In this document: positions 1 to 6,235 of the stretch, one piece after another | Layout: each line of letters starts with the position of its first letter | Position numbering within the stretch: position 1 is the first letter of the stretch | Assembly: GCA_004299495.1 (NCBI GenBank) | Contig: SCPY01000198.1 | Location: 1 to 9,732 of the forward strand | DNA from: a bacterium | Lineage (GTDB): Bacteria; Omnitrophota; Gorgyraeia; Gygaellales; UBA12090 | Direction of reading: 5' to 3' | Length of the DNA stretch: 9,732 nucleotides | Notes under the pieces: generated by a model | What the model saw: only the letters and a program-made list of their open reading frames with translations | Told to the model about the DNA's origin: nothing | Databases searched by the model: none | Translations under genes and position numbers: made by a program

Positions 1-217
1 GGAGTTATTATACGGGATACACCCTTGACCTGGAAAGGCGCGTTCTCCTGCATAATGACGCAAGGGGGCTAAATATACCAAGGGCAGGAGGCCGGTAGAA
101 TTAGTATGGAGCAGGGAGTATAGGTATTTTAAGAATGCGTTCCTGGAAGAGAAGCGCATAAAGAAGTTGACAAGGGCGCAAAAAGAGGAATTGGTAAGCG
201 GCAGCCGAAAGCTTTGA
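1..217 (+). pseudogene. Frameshifted fragment of a GIY-YIG nuclease gene
   Basis: The 5' end lies outside the window. Reading from base 3 gives SYYTGYTLDLERRVLLHND, which matches the N-terminal catalytic part of the intact GIY-YIG gene downstream (TYYTGYTNELERRINEHN). The frame breaks in the run of five G at 64-68. One base later the protein resumes as GAKYTKGRRPVELVWSREY, again matching the downstream copy (GAKYTRYKRPVRLVWRKEY), and continues to a TGA at 215-217. One extra G would restore the whole reading frame. The family is the small single-domain GIY-YIG group (UPF0213/YhbQ-like). This copy is therefore either a decayed paralogue or a homopolymer sequencing error. Its last codons run into the palindrome at 202-233. 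Confidence 0.8.
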
Positions 218-233
218 TCAAAACTTTCGGCTG
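202..233. repeat. 32-nt palindrome, copy 1
   Basis: This is a near-perfect inverted repeat. Each base pairs with its mirror position except one C/A mismatch (212/223). The left arm begins CAGCCGAAAG and the right arm ends CTTTCGGCTG. It overlaps the stop codon of the GIY-YIG fragment. It is 28/32 identical to the palindrome at 1749-1780, and one of the differences is a compensated pair change (G207-C228 versus A1754-T1775). It could act as an RNA hairpin or as a mobile palindromic repeat. It is not a classic terminator, because no T-run follows. Confidence 0.8.
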
Positions 234-265
234 GCCCGGTGGGTACTAGTAAGGGAGGTGGTCCA

Positions 266-1201
266 ATGTATAGAAGAATAACAATAATAACGTCGGTATT
301 ATTGATTCCTTGCTGTATTTTTCCATTTCTAAATTTTGCTGAAACTGTTATGTTGAAATCCGGGCAACAAATAGAAGGAAAGATTATTGAAAGAACAGAC
401 AAATATGTAAAGATAGATTTTAATGGCGCGCCTTTGACATATTTTTTTGATGAAATTTCCGAGATTAATGGAGAAAAGGCGGTTTCTTTGACGGTAGATA
501 AAAAATCTATTTCGGATGATTCTTCTCAGCTCGTTGGCGATATTATCTATTTAAAATCTGGTCAGAAATTACTTGGAAAAATATGGAAGGAAAGCGTGGA
601 CACAGTCACTATAGTGACAGATGCAGGATTAAATATGGGGATTATCCCTATACCTGTGTCAAAACGGCACATTGAAAGGTTAGAAAAGGGGGCAGGAAGA
701 GAAGAGCTTATAGAGGATGCTGCCGAGTCGCTTCATTTTTTTCAGCAAGGCGTTGAGCAGCAAAACCTTAAAAACTATGCACAAGCATTAGATTCTTATA
801 AGAAGGTTATTGAATTGAATCCTAATTTTATTGCGGCATATTTAAATCTTGGCAGTGTTAATAGAAGCCTTGGGAAAAATAACGAAGCAATCGCTGCTTA
901 CGAAAGAGCCTTAGAATTAGATTATCCAAAGGTTTTTAGCGAGAAAGCCTATTTAGCGCTTGGCAATACCTATGAATCACTGGGGCAAAATGATGAAGCA
1001 AGGATACATTTTAAAAAAGCAATAGAAATTGATAGTAATTTTGCAACAGCTTATATGGGATTAGGACATGTGTATATGTCTGAAGGTAAATATGCGGAGG
1101 CAAAAGAGAATCTTGAAAAAGCGCTGGCAATCTTTAGTTCTGAAGGAAATGAGGGAGGCGTTATTATGGCGAAGCTGCTGCTAGGTCAATTAGACAATTG
1201 A
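266..1201 (+). CDS. Secreted TPR-repeat protein of unknown role
   Basis: The protein is 311 aa. ATG 266 is chosen over the upstream GTG at 239 because a strong ribosome binding site (GGGAGGTG) lies just before it and because it puts a hydrophobic signal peptide at the very N-terminus (about residues 1-25, ending NFA-ET). Two similar beta-rich units follow, each with an LKSGQ-x(2)-xGKI pattern (about residues 28-68 and 92-140). About four tetratricopeptide repeats then cover residues 155-308, with typical helices such as AAYLNLGSV and YKKVIELNPN. Such proteins usually scaffold partners in the periplasm or envelope; the partner here cannot be seen. The coding sequence is clearly AT-richer than miaB, with sampled lines near 28% GC, although GC is higher around 661-720. 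It sits between two GIY-YIG copies, which suggests it may have been acquired separately. No enzyme motif is visible. Confidence 0.85.
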   Translation: MYRRITIITSVLLIPCCIFPFLNFAETVMLKSGQQIEGKIIERTDKYVKIDFNGAPLTYFFDEISEINGEKAVSLTVDKKSISDDSSQLVGDIIYLKSGQKLLGKIWKESVDTVTIVTDAGLNMGIIPIPVSKRHIERLEKGAGREELIEDAAESLHFFQQGVEQQNLKNYAQALDSYKKVIELNPNFIAAYLNLGSVNRSLGKNNEAIAAYERALELDYPKVFSEKAYLALGNTYESLGQNDEARIHFKKAIEIDSNFATAYMGLGHVYMSEGKYAEAKENLEKALAIFSSEGNEGGVIMAKLLLGQLDN

Positions 1202-1210
1202 TTTTTTCTC

Positions 1211-1242
1211 AAGGGAATAAGGGGTCAAGGGAATAAGGGGTC
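1211..1242 (+). repeat. 16-bp tandem direct repeat
   Basis: The unit AAGGGAATAAGGGGTC occurs twice head to tail at 1211-1226 and 1227-1242 with no mismatch. The second copy runs directly into the left arm of the inverted repeat at 1235-1255. This suggests slippage or a repeated end of the same small element. Confidence 0.9.
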
Positions 1243-1327
1243 AGAGTCATTTTTTGCAGATATGGGTAAGACGAATAAAGAAAGGCAGGGGATGGGGGTA
1301 GCGCGGAAAAAATCACTCTGACCCCTT
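1235..1327. repeat. Inverted-repeat element (REP/MITE-like)
   Basis: Two 21-bp arms, 1235-1255 and 1307-1327, are reverse complements with one mismatch (20/21). They share the core GGGGTCAGAGT/ACTCTGACCCC and are separated by 51 bp without a gene. From memory, this core is common in non-coding repeats near REP-associated (IS200-like) tyrosine transposases; this was not verified. No transposase is in the window, so this would be a non-autonomous copy. The right arm is followed by a run of T (1326-1331), so a transcript could also end here after the TPR gene, but the long loop makes a standard terminator unlikely. Confidence 0.8.
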
Positions 1328-1357
1328 TTTTGCTAACCTGTCTGAACATAATCAGCT

Positions 1358-1660
1358 GTGAATAAAATCAGGCGATGCGCTAAGTTTTATGTGTATATGG
1401 CAGAATGTGCCGACGGCACTTATTATACCGGCTATACGAATGAGTTAGAGCGCAGGATAAACGAGCATAATAACGGTAAGCGCGGGGCTAAGTATACCAG
1501 GTATAAGCGGCCGGTGAGGCTGGTGTGGAGGAAGGAATACAAGTATAAGCATTACGCTACAAAGGCAGAGCATAAGATAAAACTGTTGAATCGGAAGCAG
1601 AAGGAGTTTTTAATCGGCGGAATGCGCTTAGATAAGGTATTAAGCAGAAAGAATGGTTAA
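1358..1660 (+). CDS. Small GIY-YIG nuclease domain protein
   Basis: The protein is 100 aa, a single GIY-YIG domain in the UPF0213/YhbQ-like size class. The first motif is YVY (residues 11-13), the second is YYTG (22-25), and R32/R33 follow in LERRINEH. The metal-binding glutamate is probably E71 in KAEHKIK. The catalytic set therefore looks intact, unlike in the paralogous fragment at 1-217. The start is uncertain: GTG 1358 gives a full domain but has no clear ribosome binding site, and GTG 1391 (residue 12) would cut into the first motif. The stop overlaps the start assigned to miaB by 8 bp. Small GIY-YIG proteins are known or predicted to cut branched or damaged DNA, and some relatives are mobile. 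The substrate here is unknown. The gene may be a passenger in the miaB operon. Confidence 0.85.
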   Translation: MNKIRRCAKFYVYMAECADGTYYTGYTNELERRINEHNNGKRGAKYTRYKRPVRLVWRKEYKYKHYATKAEHKIKLLNRKQKEFLIGGMRLDKVLSRKNG

Positions 1661-2894
1661 AGCGACGAGTAAGCGGAATCATCCCTCGCACAAAGCTCTC
1701 GGGTTAAACGCTGCTACGCAGCCTTTAACCCGATGTGCTTCGGTATGCCAGCCAAAAGTTTTTATCAAAACTTTTGGCTGCCAAATGAACATCCGGGATG
1801 CGGAGATTGTTAAGGGGCTGCTTATTGATGATGGTTTTCGCATCGCGGATGATGGGAAGGGCAGCCTTGACGCGGTTTTGTTTGTGACTTGCTCGGTGCG
1901 GCAGCACGCGGAGGACAGGGTTTGGTCGGAGATAGGGTGGTTTTCAAAACTTAAAGGAAAATTTCCTACCGGGACACTCCCTATAATCGGACTTGTTGGC
2001 TGTATGGCGGAAAATTATAAAAAAGAGGCGTTTAAGCGGATGCCGGGGATTGATTTGGTGGTGGGGACGAATAATATCGGTGAGATTCCGCGGTTATTGC
2101 GTAAGGCTTTCGAAGAGAGGCAAGGCGCGGGTGAAGGGCGATACCTTGCAGTCAGCAAAAAAGAACGGGATGAGTTTGTGTATCAGCCGGCGTTTAGAGA
2201 AGCGAAAGACAATAGCTTTGTGGTGATTTCCGAGGGCTGTGATAATTTCTGCTCCTATTGCGTGGTGCCTTATGTGCGGGGGCGGCTGCGCCACAGGCAG
2301 CCGGAGAACATCTTGCGGGAGATCCGGGTAAATATTGACAAGGGGATTAATTCGCTAACCCTCATCGGCCAGAATGTGAATAGCTATGAATGCAACGGAA
2401 CGGATTTTACGCGGTTGCTGGAAAAGGTAGATTCCCTTGAAGGCCTGAAAGAATTCACCTTTTTTACTTCGCATCCCAAGGACGCGGCAAGGAAGCTTTT
2501 TACGGTAATGTCGGCCCTAGAAAGGCTCAAAAAATATTTACACTTGCCAGCGCAGTCGGGTTCGGATAGAATATTAGGGTTGATGAAGCGCGGCTACAGC
2601 CGCAAACAATACTTATCTCTGGTTGAGGCGTATCGCAAGATTGTGAAGAACGGCGCGCTTACCACCGACATAATCGCGGGTTTCCCCGGTGAAACCGAGG
2701 AAGATTTTGAGGCAACCCTGGATTTGCTGAAAACGGTAAGGTTTAACGGCGCTTTTATCTTTAAGTATTCGCCCAGGCCGCATACCCGGGCCGCGAAGCT
2801 AAAAGACGACGTGCCAAGAGATGAAAAAGAAAGGCGCCATAGGATTTTACTGGAAACTCAAAGGAAGATCTCCCGGGAGCTAAAAGATAAATGA
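1653..2894 (+). CDS. miaB: tRNA-2-methylthio-N6-dimethylallyladenosine synthase, TRAM-less
   Basis: This radical-SAM methylthiotransferase converts i6A37 of tRNA to ms2i6A37. The N-terminal UPF0004 domain has KTFGCQMN, VTCSVR and GCMAE (C43, C80, C117, ligands of the auxiliary 4Fe-4S cluster). The radical-SAM CxxxCxxC is CDNFCSYC (C196, C200, C203) in the MiaB-type context VVPYVRGR. LIGQNVNSY and DIIAGFPGETEEDF follow, and the conserved part ends near KYSPRPHT. The protein stops at 413 aa, soon after LLETQRKIS, so the usual C-terminal TRAM RNA-binding domain is absent. ATG 1653 is the only in-frame start before the first cysteine motif. It adds about 33 non-conserved residues encoded by two hairpins, and the true start may have been lost (ATG 1745 is out of frame by a GCCA duplication). 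It works with the miaA product encoded two genes downstream. The gene ends with an ATGA overlap with the next gene. Confidence 0.92.
   Translation: MVKATSKRNHPSHKALGLNAATQPLTRCASVCQPKVFIKTFGCQMNIRDAEIVKGLLIDDGFRIADDGKGSLDAVLFVTCSVRQHAEDRVWSEIGWFSKLKGKFPTGTLPIIGLVGCMAENYKKEAFKRMPGIDLVVGTNNIGEIPRLLRKAFEERQGAGEGRYLAVSKKERDEFVYQPAFREAKDNSFVVISEGCDNFCSYCVVPYVRGRLRHRQPENILREIRVNIDKGINSLTLIGQNVNSYECNGTDFTRLLEKVDSLEGLKEFTFFTSHPKDAARKLFTVMSALERLKKYLHLPAQSGSDRILGLMKRGYSRKQYLSLVEAYRKIVKNGALTTDIIAGFPGETEEDFEATLDLLKTVRFNGAFIFKYSPRPHTRAAKLKDDVPRDEKERRHRILLETQRKISRELKDK
1700..1732 (+). repeat. Hairpin in the miaB leader
   Basis: CGGGTTAAA (1700-1708) pairs with TTTAACCCG (1724-1732), and inside it GCTGC (1710-1714) pairs with GCAGC (1718-1722) around a TAC loop, with one C/C mismatch between the stems. 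It lies in the part of the miaB frame that has no counterpart in the conserved protein family. It probably belongs to the same inserted element as the hairpin at 1749-1780. Confidence 0.8.
1749..1780 (+). repeat. 32-nt palindrome, copy 2, at the miaB start
   Basis: The arms 1749-1762 (CAGCCAAAAGTTTT) and 1767-1780 (AAAACTTTTGGCTG) pair perfectly over 14 bp with a 4-nt loop TATC. It is 28/32 identical to the palindrome at 202-233. The right arm codes for the KTFGC of the conserved MiaB motif, so the palindrome is built around functional coding sequence. In the mRNA it would fold over the 5' end of the conserved miaB reading frame. Confidence 0.85.
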
Positions 2895-3652
2895 AGATAA
2901 AAAGCCGCTATAAGTTTTTATTCAGTTTCTACGTGCTATCCGCTACGTGCTATCCGCTGCGCGTATACGCCGATACCCTCAGCCGGGCCGAGGCTCTATA
3001 TCTGCAGGGCAGCTACAGCGAGAGCATTGATGAATGCGCCATTAATATCGCCCGCGACGCCAACAGAGGTAAAGCATATTATCTTTTAGGACTAAACTAT
3101 ATTAAGATTAACCAATCCGATAAGGCGAGAGAAAAGCTGAAAATCGTTACAGATAGTTATCGCGCGAGCCCTTTCTATGATTCGGCAAAGCTTGCCTACG
3201 CGGATACCTACTTTATCGAGCAGGATTATTCCAGGGCCAGGGAGCTGTATGAAGATATCGCGCGCGGCAACAGCAAATTGGTTCCTTGCGCGTACTTGAG
3301 GTTGGGCCAATGCGCCTTAAAGGCGGGAAACTGGGAAGGCGCGAAGAACTACGCCGATACGCTCAAGCAAAAGTACCCTTTAAGCTTAGAGGCGCGCGTG
3401 TCGGGTGAGCTTCTGGAAAAGCAGGAATTATTTTTCACGGTGCAGGTGGGCTCATTTGCCAGCGCTCAAAACGCGAAGGCGCTGATGAATAAGCTAAAGC
3501 AAAAAAATTTTGATGCTTACATTGATGAATTGACTTCCCCTGAAGCTGCGATGTACCGCGTCAGGGTGGGCAAGGTTTCCACCCGCCGGGAGGCCGAAAA
3601 CCTCAAAGACAGCTTAGAGGCAAGCGGTTACCCCACCCATATCTTTCCTTAA
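2891..3652 (+). CDS. Envelope protein with TPR-like repeats and SPOR domain
   Basis: The protein is 253 aa. A basic start (MKIKSRYK) and a hydrophobic stretch to about residue 26 (VYA-DT) look like a signal peptide, placing the protein outside the inner membrane. Residues 30-175 hold TPR-like helical repeats (AYYLLGLNYIKINQSDKAR, AYLRLGQCALKAGNW). A SPOR domain fills residues 181-252, with the FTVQVGSF start and the paired YRVRVGKVSTRREAENL strand-helix. SPOR domains bind denuded peptidoglycan glycan strands, often at division sites. That role is inferred here from the family. The start overlaps the miaB stop as ATGA, so the gene is translationally coupled. A 14-bp perfect tandem repeat (2929-2942, 2943-2956) lies within the signal peptide, and because 14 is not a multiple of 3 the two copies code for different residues. 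The family is certain only at domain level. Confidence 0.85.
   Translation: MKIKSRYKFLFSFYVLSATCYPLRVYADTLSRAEALYLQGSYSESIDECAINIARDANRGKAYYLLGLNYIKINQSDKAREKLKIVTDSYRASPFYDSAKLAYADTYFIEQDYSRARELYEDIARGNSKLVPCAYLRLGQCALKAGNWEGAKNYADTLKQKYPLSLEARVSGELLEKQELFFTVQVGSFASAQNAKALMNKLKQKNFDAYIDELTSPEAAMYRVRVGKVSTRREAENLKDSLEASGYPTHIFP
2929..2956 (+). repeat. 14-bp tandem repeat in a signal peptide
   Basis: The unit CTACGTGCTATCCG is repeated exactly, with no spacer, within the coding region for the signal peptide of the SPOR protein. The copies are read in different frames (as YVLS and TCYP). A gain or loss of one unit would shift the reading frame relative to the upstream ATG. Confidence 0.9.
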
Positions 3653-4557
3653 TGCCACAGCGAAAAATATTTTTCCTGGTTGGGCCTACCGCTATCGGTA
3701 AAAGCGCCCTCGCCATACGCTTAGCCAAAAAGCTAAACTGCGAAATCATCTCCCTTGACTCTATGCAGATTTACAAGGGGCTGGATATCTTAAGTTCCAA
3801 GCCATCAAAGAGCATGCGCAAGGCGATCGCGCATCATCTTTTAGATATAGCTTCGCCGAATCAGAATTTTGACGCCGCGCGCTACAGGAAATCAGCCCTA
3901 AAGAAGATAGAAGAGATTTATAGCAGAGGAAAAATTCCGCTCTTTACCGGGGGGACCGGCCTGTATATGAGCGTGTTGATTGACGGAATCTTTAAAGAGG
4001 TAAAAACTAATGAGGCGTTGCGCGAAAAACTATACGCTCAGGCAAAGAGGAGGGGAGGGGATTACCTGCATCGCAAGTTAAAGGGGGTGGATAAAGCCGC
4101 GGCCGGAAAGATTCATCCGCATGATTTACGAAGAATTATCCGGGCATTGGAGGTTTATCAGCTTACCGGTAAACCCATCTCAGAGCTTTGGAAGAAAAGA
4201 TCCGGATTGAGCGGTAAATATGACATCAAAATCTTCGGCTTGAATAAGGACAGGCAGGATTTATATAACGATATAAACGCGCGCGTGGAAAAAATGTTTC
4301 AGAATGGCCTGGTAAATGAGGTAAAAAAGCTGCTTAAGGAAAAATTAAGCTTAACCTGCGCTCAGGCAATCGGGATCAAAGAAATCAGCGGATATTTAGA
4401 GGGCGTTTACGATTTAGCCGGCGCCCGGGAACTGCTTAAGAAGAACACGCGCAACTATGCCAAAAGGCAGTTGACCTGGTTCAAAAAAGATAAACGGGTC
4501 CGCTGGATTGACGCGGGTAAGGCGGATCCGCTAAAGGAGATAATCAGCGCGATATGA
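3652..4557 (+). CDS. miaA: tRNA dimethylallyltransferase
   Basis: MiaA transfers a dimethylallyl group from DMAPP to N6 of A37 in tRNAs reading UNN codons, which makes the substrate for MiaB. The protein is 301 aa, the usual family length. The P-loop-like GPTAIGKS is at 11-18, LDSMQIYKG at 35-43, HHLLD at 61-65 and GGTGLY at 100-105. The family block NYAKRQLTWFKKD is near the C-terminus. The segment normally read as DIGTAKP is DILSSKP here, a small departure at a conserved site. The ATG overlaps the preceding stop by one base (TAATG), and the 3' end overlaps hflX by 4 bp. Position between miaB and hflX fits a tRNA/ribosome maintenance operon; miaA and hflX are also neighbours in enterobacteria. 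Confidence 0.95.
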   Translation: MPQRKIFFLVGPTAIGKSALAIRLAKKLNCEIISLDSMQIYKGLDILSSKPSKSMRKAIAHHLLDIASPNQNFDAARYRKSALKKIEEIYSRGKIPLFTGGTGLYMSVLIDGIFKEVKTNEALREKLYAQAKRRGGDYLHRKLKGVDKAAAGKIHPHDLRRIIRALEVYQLTGKPISELWKKRSGLSGKYDIKIFGLNKDRQDLYNDINARVEKMFQNGLVNEVKKLLKEKLSLTCAQAIGIKEISGYLEGVYDLAGARELLKKNTRNYAKRQLTWFKKDKRVRWIDAGKADPLKEIISAI

Positions 4558-5849
4558 GCAAAGAAGCCAGGATGATCGAGCTGAATAAGAAGGAAAGGGC
4601 CTTATTGGTTACGGTGGATGTCTTTGCCGCGCGCACCAAGGGGATAAAGGTTGAAGATGAGGCGAGCGAGCTAAGAGAGCTGGCTAAAACATCAGGCGTT
4701 GAAATTATTGACGAGCAGGCCTGCCATTGCGACAAGCCGATGCCTAATTTGTTTATCGGAAGCGGCAAGGCGGATGAATTAGGCTTAGAGGCCGGTACGC
4801 GGGGAGCTGACGCGGTGATATTCTCCGTGGATTTATCCGGGACCCAGCAGAGGAATTTAGAAGACAAGCTCGGTTGTAAGGTGATTGACCGCACCCAGTT
4901 GATTTTAGATATCTTTGCCCAGCATGCCAGTAGCCCGGAGGGAAAGACCCAGGTGGAGTTGGCGCAGTTAGAATATCTCCTGCCGCGCCTGACCGGAAAA
5001 GGCGTAATGCTTTCCCGCCTGGGAGGCGGCATCGGCACCCGCGGCCCGGGTGAGCAGAAATTGGAGGTTGACCGCAGAAGAATCCGCGGCCGTATCGCCA
5101 AATTAAAAAGAGAGCTGGAACATATCCGTTCCCGGAGATTCTTAGCGCGCAAAAAAAGGACGGAAGAAAAACTTTCCCAGATTACCCTGGTCGGATATAC
5201 CAACGCGGGAAAGACCACGCTTTTAAATTCCCTGGTAAACGAGCACCAATTGGCCGAAGACAGTTTATTTACCACCCTTGATCCCTTATCAAGGACTATG
5301 ACCCTGCCGAATAATCAGAAAATAATTATTTCGGATACGGTCGGGTTCTTGCATAATCTGCCGATACACCTTGTGGAGGCCTTTAAGGCCACCCTGGAGG
5401 ATGTGAGGAGCGCGGATTTATTGATTCATGTCTTAGACATCAGCCATCCCTTGCGTTATAGTTATTTTGATTCCGTGACAGCGGTTTTAAAGGAGTTGGA
5501 TTGTTTAGATAAGCCCGCAATTTGCGCGTTAAATAAGATAGATAAGCTAGAGGATATGGGATGGTTAGGTAGGTATAAGCAGGATTTTCCTAATGCCATA
5601 GCCATTTCCGCCCTGAAAAAGGAGAATTTCGGGGATTTAGTTTCTGCTATTTCTAAAACAGTTTCTAAGGGGTATAAAAAAGTTGAGCTTACCTTTCCCA
5701 TAAATATGATGAGTACTATTGATTTAATTTATCGCGAAGGCAAGGTGGAAGATGTAAACTATACCTCTAAAACTATAGTTATCCGCGCGCTGTTATCTGA
5801 CTTAACCTTAAGCAGATTAACCGGTTATACTAAGATAAAGGAGCTATAA
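4554..5849 (+). CDS. hflX: Ribosome-associated GTPase HflX
   Basis: The protein is 431 aa with the HflX layout. An N-terminal domain of about 190 residues carries GSGKADEL and the glycine-rich block RLGGGIGTRGPGEQKLE (155-171). A helical linker follows, then the GTPase domain: G1 GYTNAGKT (214-221), G2 threonine in TTLDP (240-244), G3 DTVGF (261-265), G4 NKID (327-330) and a G5-like ISALKKEN. A C-terminal extension of about 65 residues ends the protein. HflX binds the 50S subunit and splits or rescues stalled ribosomes, notably under heat stress in studied bacteria. The start is ATG 4554, inside the miaA stop (ATGA), so the genes are translationally coupled. It is the last gene of this operon. 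The final 400 bp are visibly more AT-rich than the first part. Confidence 0.95.
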   Translation: MSKEARMIELNKKERALLVTVDVFAARTKGIKVEDEASELRELAKTSGVEIIDEQACHCDKPMPNLFIGSGKADELGLEAGTRGADAVIFSVDLSGTQQRNLEDKLGCKVIDRTQLILDIFAQHASSPEGKTQVELAQLEYLLPRLTGKGVMLSRLGGGIGTRGPGEQKLEVDRRRIRGRIAKLKRELEHIRSRRFLARKKRTEEKLSQITLVGYTNAGKTTLLNSLVNEHQLAEDSLFTTLDPLSRTMTLPNNQKIIISDTVGFLHNLPIHLVEAFKATLEDVRSADLLIHVLDISHPLRYSYFDSVTAVLKELDCLDKPAICALNKIDKLEDMGWLGRYKQDFPNAIAISALKKENFGDLVSAISKTVSKGYKKVELTFPINMMSTIDLIYREGKVEDVNYTSKTIVIRALLSDLTLSRLTGYTKIKEL

Positions 5850-5863
5850 TTAGATTATCTAAT
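5849..5863. promoter_or_regulatory. AT-rich palindrome after hflX
   Basis: ATTAGAT-T-ATCTAAT is a perfect 15-nt palindrome that starts at the last base of the hflX stop codon and lies 19 bp before the -35 box of the hspR promoter. It could be an operator, or a weak hairpin (6-bp stem, TTA loop) followed by a T-run at 5866-5870. The stem is all A-T apart from one G-C pair, so it would be a poor terminator. No known operator consensus matches. Confidence 0.4.
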
Positions 5864-5881
5864 AATTTTTGTAATAATATC

Positions 5882-5910
5882 TTGACATAATAGTTATCTT
5901 ATGCTATATT
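5882..5910 (+). promoter_or_regulatory. Sigma70-type promoter of hspR
   Basis: A consensus -35 TTGACA (5882-5887), a 17-bp spacer and a -10 TATATT (5905-5910) lie in the AT-rich gap after hflX. Transcription would begin near 5917. An ATG at 5901 overlaps the -10 region and therefore cannot be the translation start from this promoter, which supports the start at 5955. No HspR-binding HAIR motif (CTTGAGT-N7-ACTCAAG) is evident here. Confidence 0.8.
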
Positions 5911-5954
5911 TAATTTCAGATAAAAGAAATAAAGAGAGAAGGGAACAAAAGAAA

Positions 5955-6218
5955 ATGCCACTTTTTGATATACAAATCAGCCCTGACGAGCCGGTATATG
6001 TTATAAGCGTTGTGAGCAGATTGGTGGATTTGCCGGTTTGGACTTTGCGCCAGTTAGATAAAAAGGGAGTTGTTCATCCAAAGAGGATCGGTAAAAAGAG
6101 CCGGCTTTATTCTTTAAAAGATGTCAGGAAATTAGAATATGTGCATTTTCTTATGGAAGACAAGGGCGTGAATATCAGCGGCATCAAAATAATTTTAGAA
6201 AAAGAGGCGGGCGGGTAA
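5955..6218 (+). CDS. hspR: HspR-like heat-shock repressor (MerR family)
   Basis: The protein is 87 aa from ATG 5955. That start is downstream of the promoter and is preceded by a purine-rich GAGAGAAGGGA. Upstream ATG 5901 would add 18 unlikely residues. The sequence is one MerR-type DNA-binding domain: PVYVISVVSRL (helix 1), LPVWTLRQLDKKGVVHP (recognition helix and turn), the wing KKSRLYSLKDVRKLEYVHFL, and the HspR hallmark DKGVNISGIKIILE. In Streptomyces and Helicobacter, HspR represses dnaK, clpB and related operons, with DnaK as co-repressor. The protein is shorter than studied HspRs, which carry a C-terminal tail. It stands first in the locus, ahead of CIRCE-clpB-hrcA-grpE, so the cell encodes two heat-shock repressors side by side. 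A different MerR regulator is possible, but the context favours HspR. Confidence 0.87.
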   Translation: MPLFDIQISPDEPVYVISVVSRLVDLPVWTLRQLDKKGVVHPKRIGKKSRLYSLKDVRKLEYVHFLMEDKGVNISGIKIILEKEAGG

Positions 6219-6235
6219 ATTTTTTTGAAATCTAT

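Noticed and set aside
239..265. GTG 239 as the start of the TPR gene
   Set aside because: ATG 266 has a strong GGGAGGTG site and puts the signal peptide at the N-terminus, while the extra nine residues are Gly-rich and unsupported.
1307..1331. Right arm plus T-run as a factor-independent terminator
   Set aside because: The pairing arm is 51 bp away, so the hairpin loop is too long for a typical terminator. It is kept only as part of the inverted-repeat element.
4544..5275. Long open frame (243 codons) on the minus strand opposite hflX
   Set aside because: It mirrors the conserved hflX coding sequence, its translation is Ser/Arg/Pro-rich with no recognisable domain, and it has no ribosome binding site. 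It is a codon-bias shadow.
5831..5901. TAAGATAA / TTATCTTA inverted pair around the hspR promoter as a regulator site
   Set aside because: These are 8-bp AT-rich arms 55 bp apart, which are expected by chance in this composition.
5901..5954. ATG 5901 as the start of hspR
   Set aside because: It lies in the -10 region of the only good promoter and would precede the expected transcript start. Family homology begins after ATG 5955.
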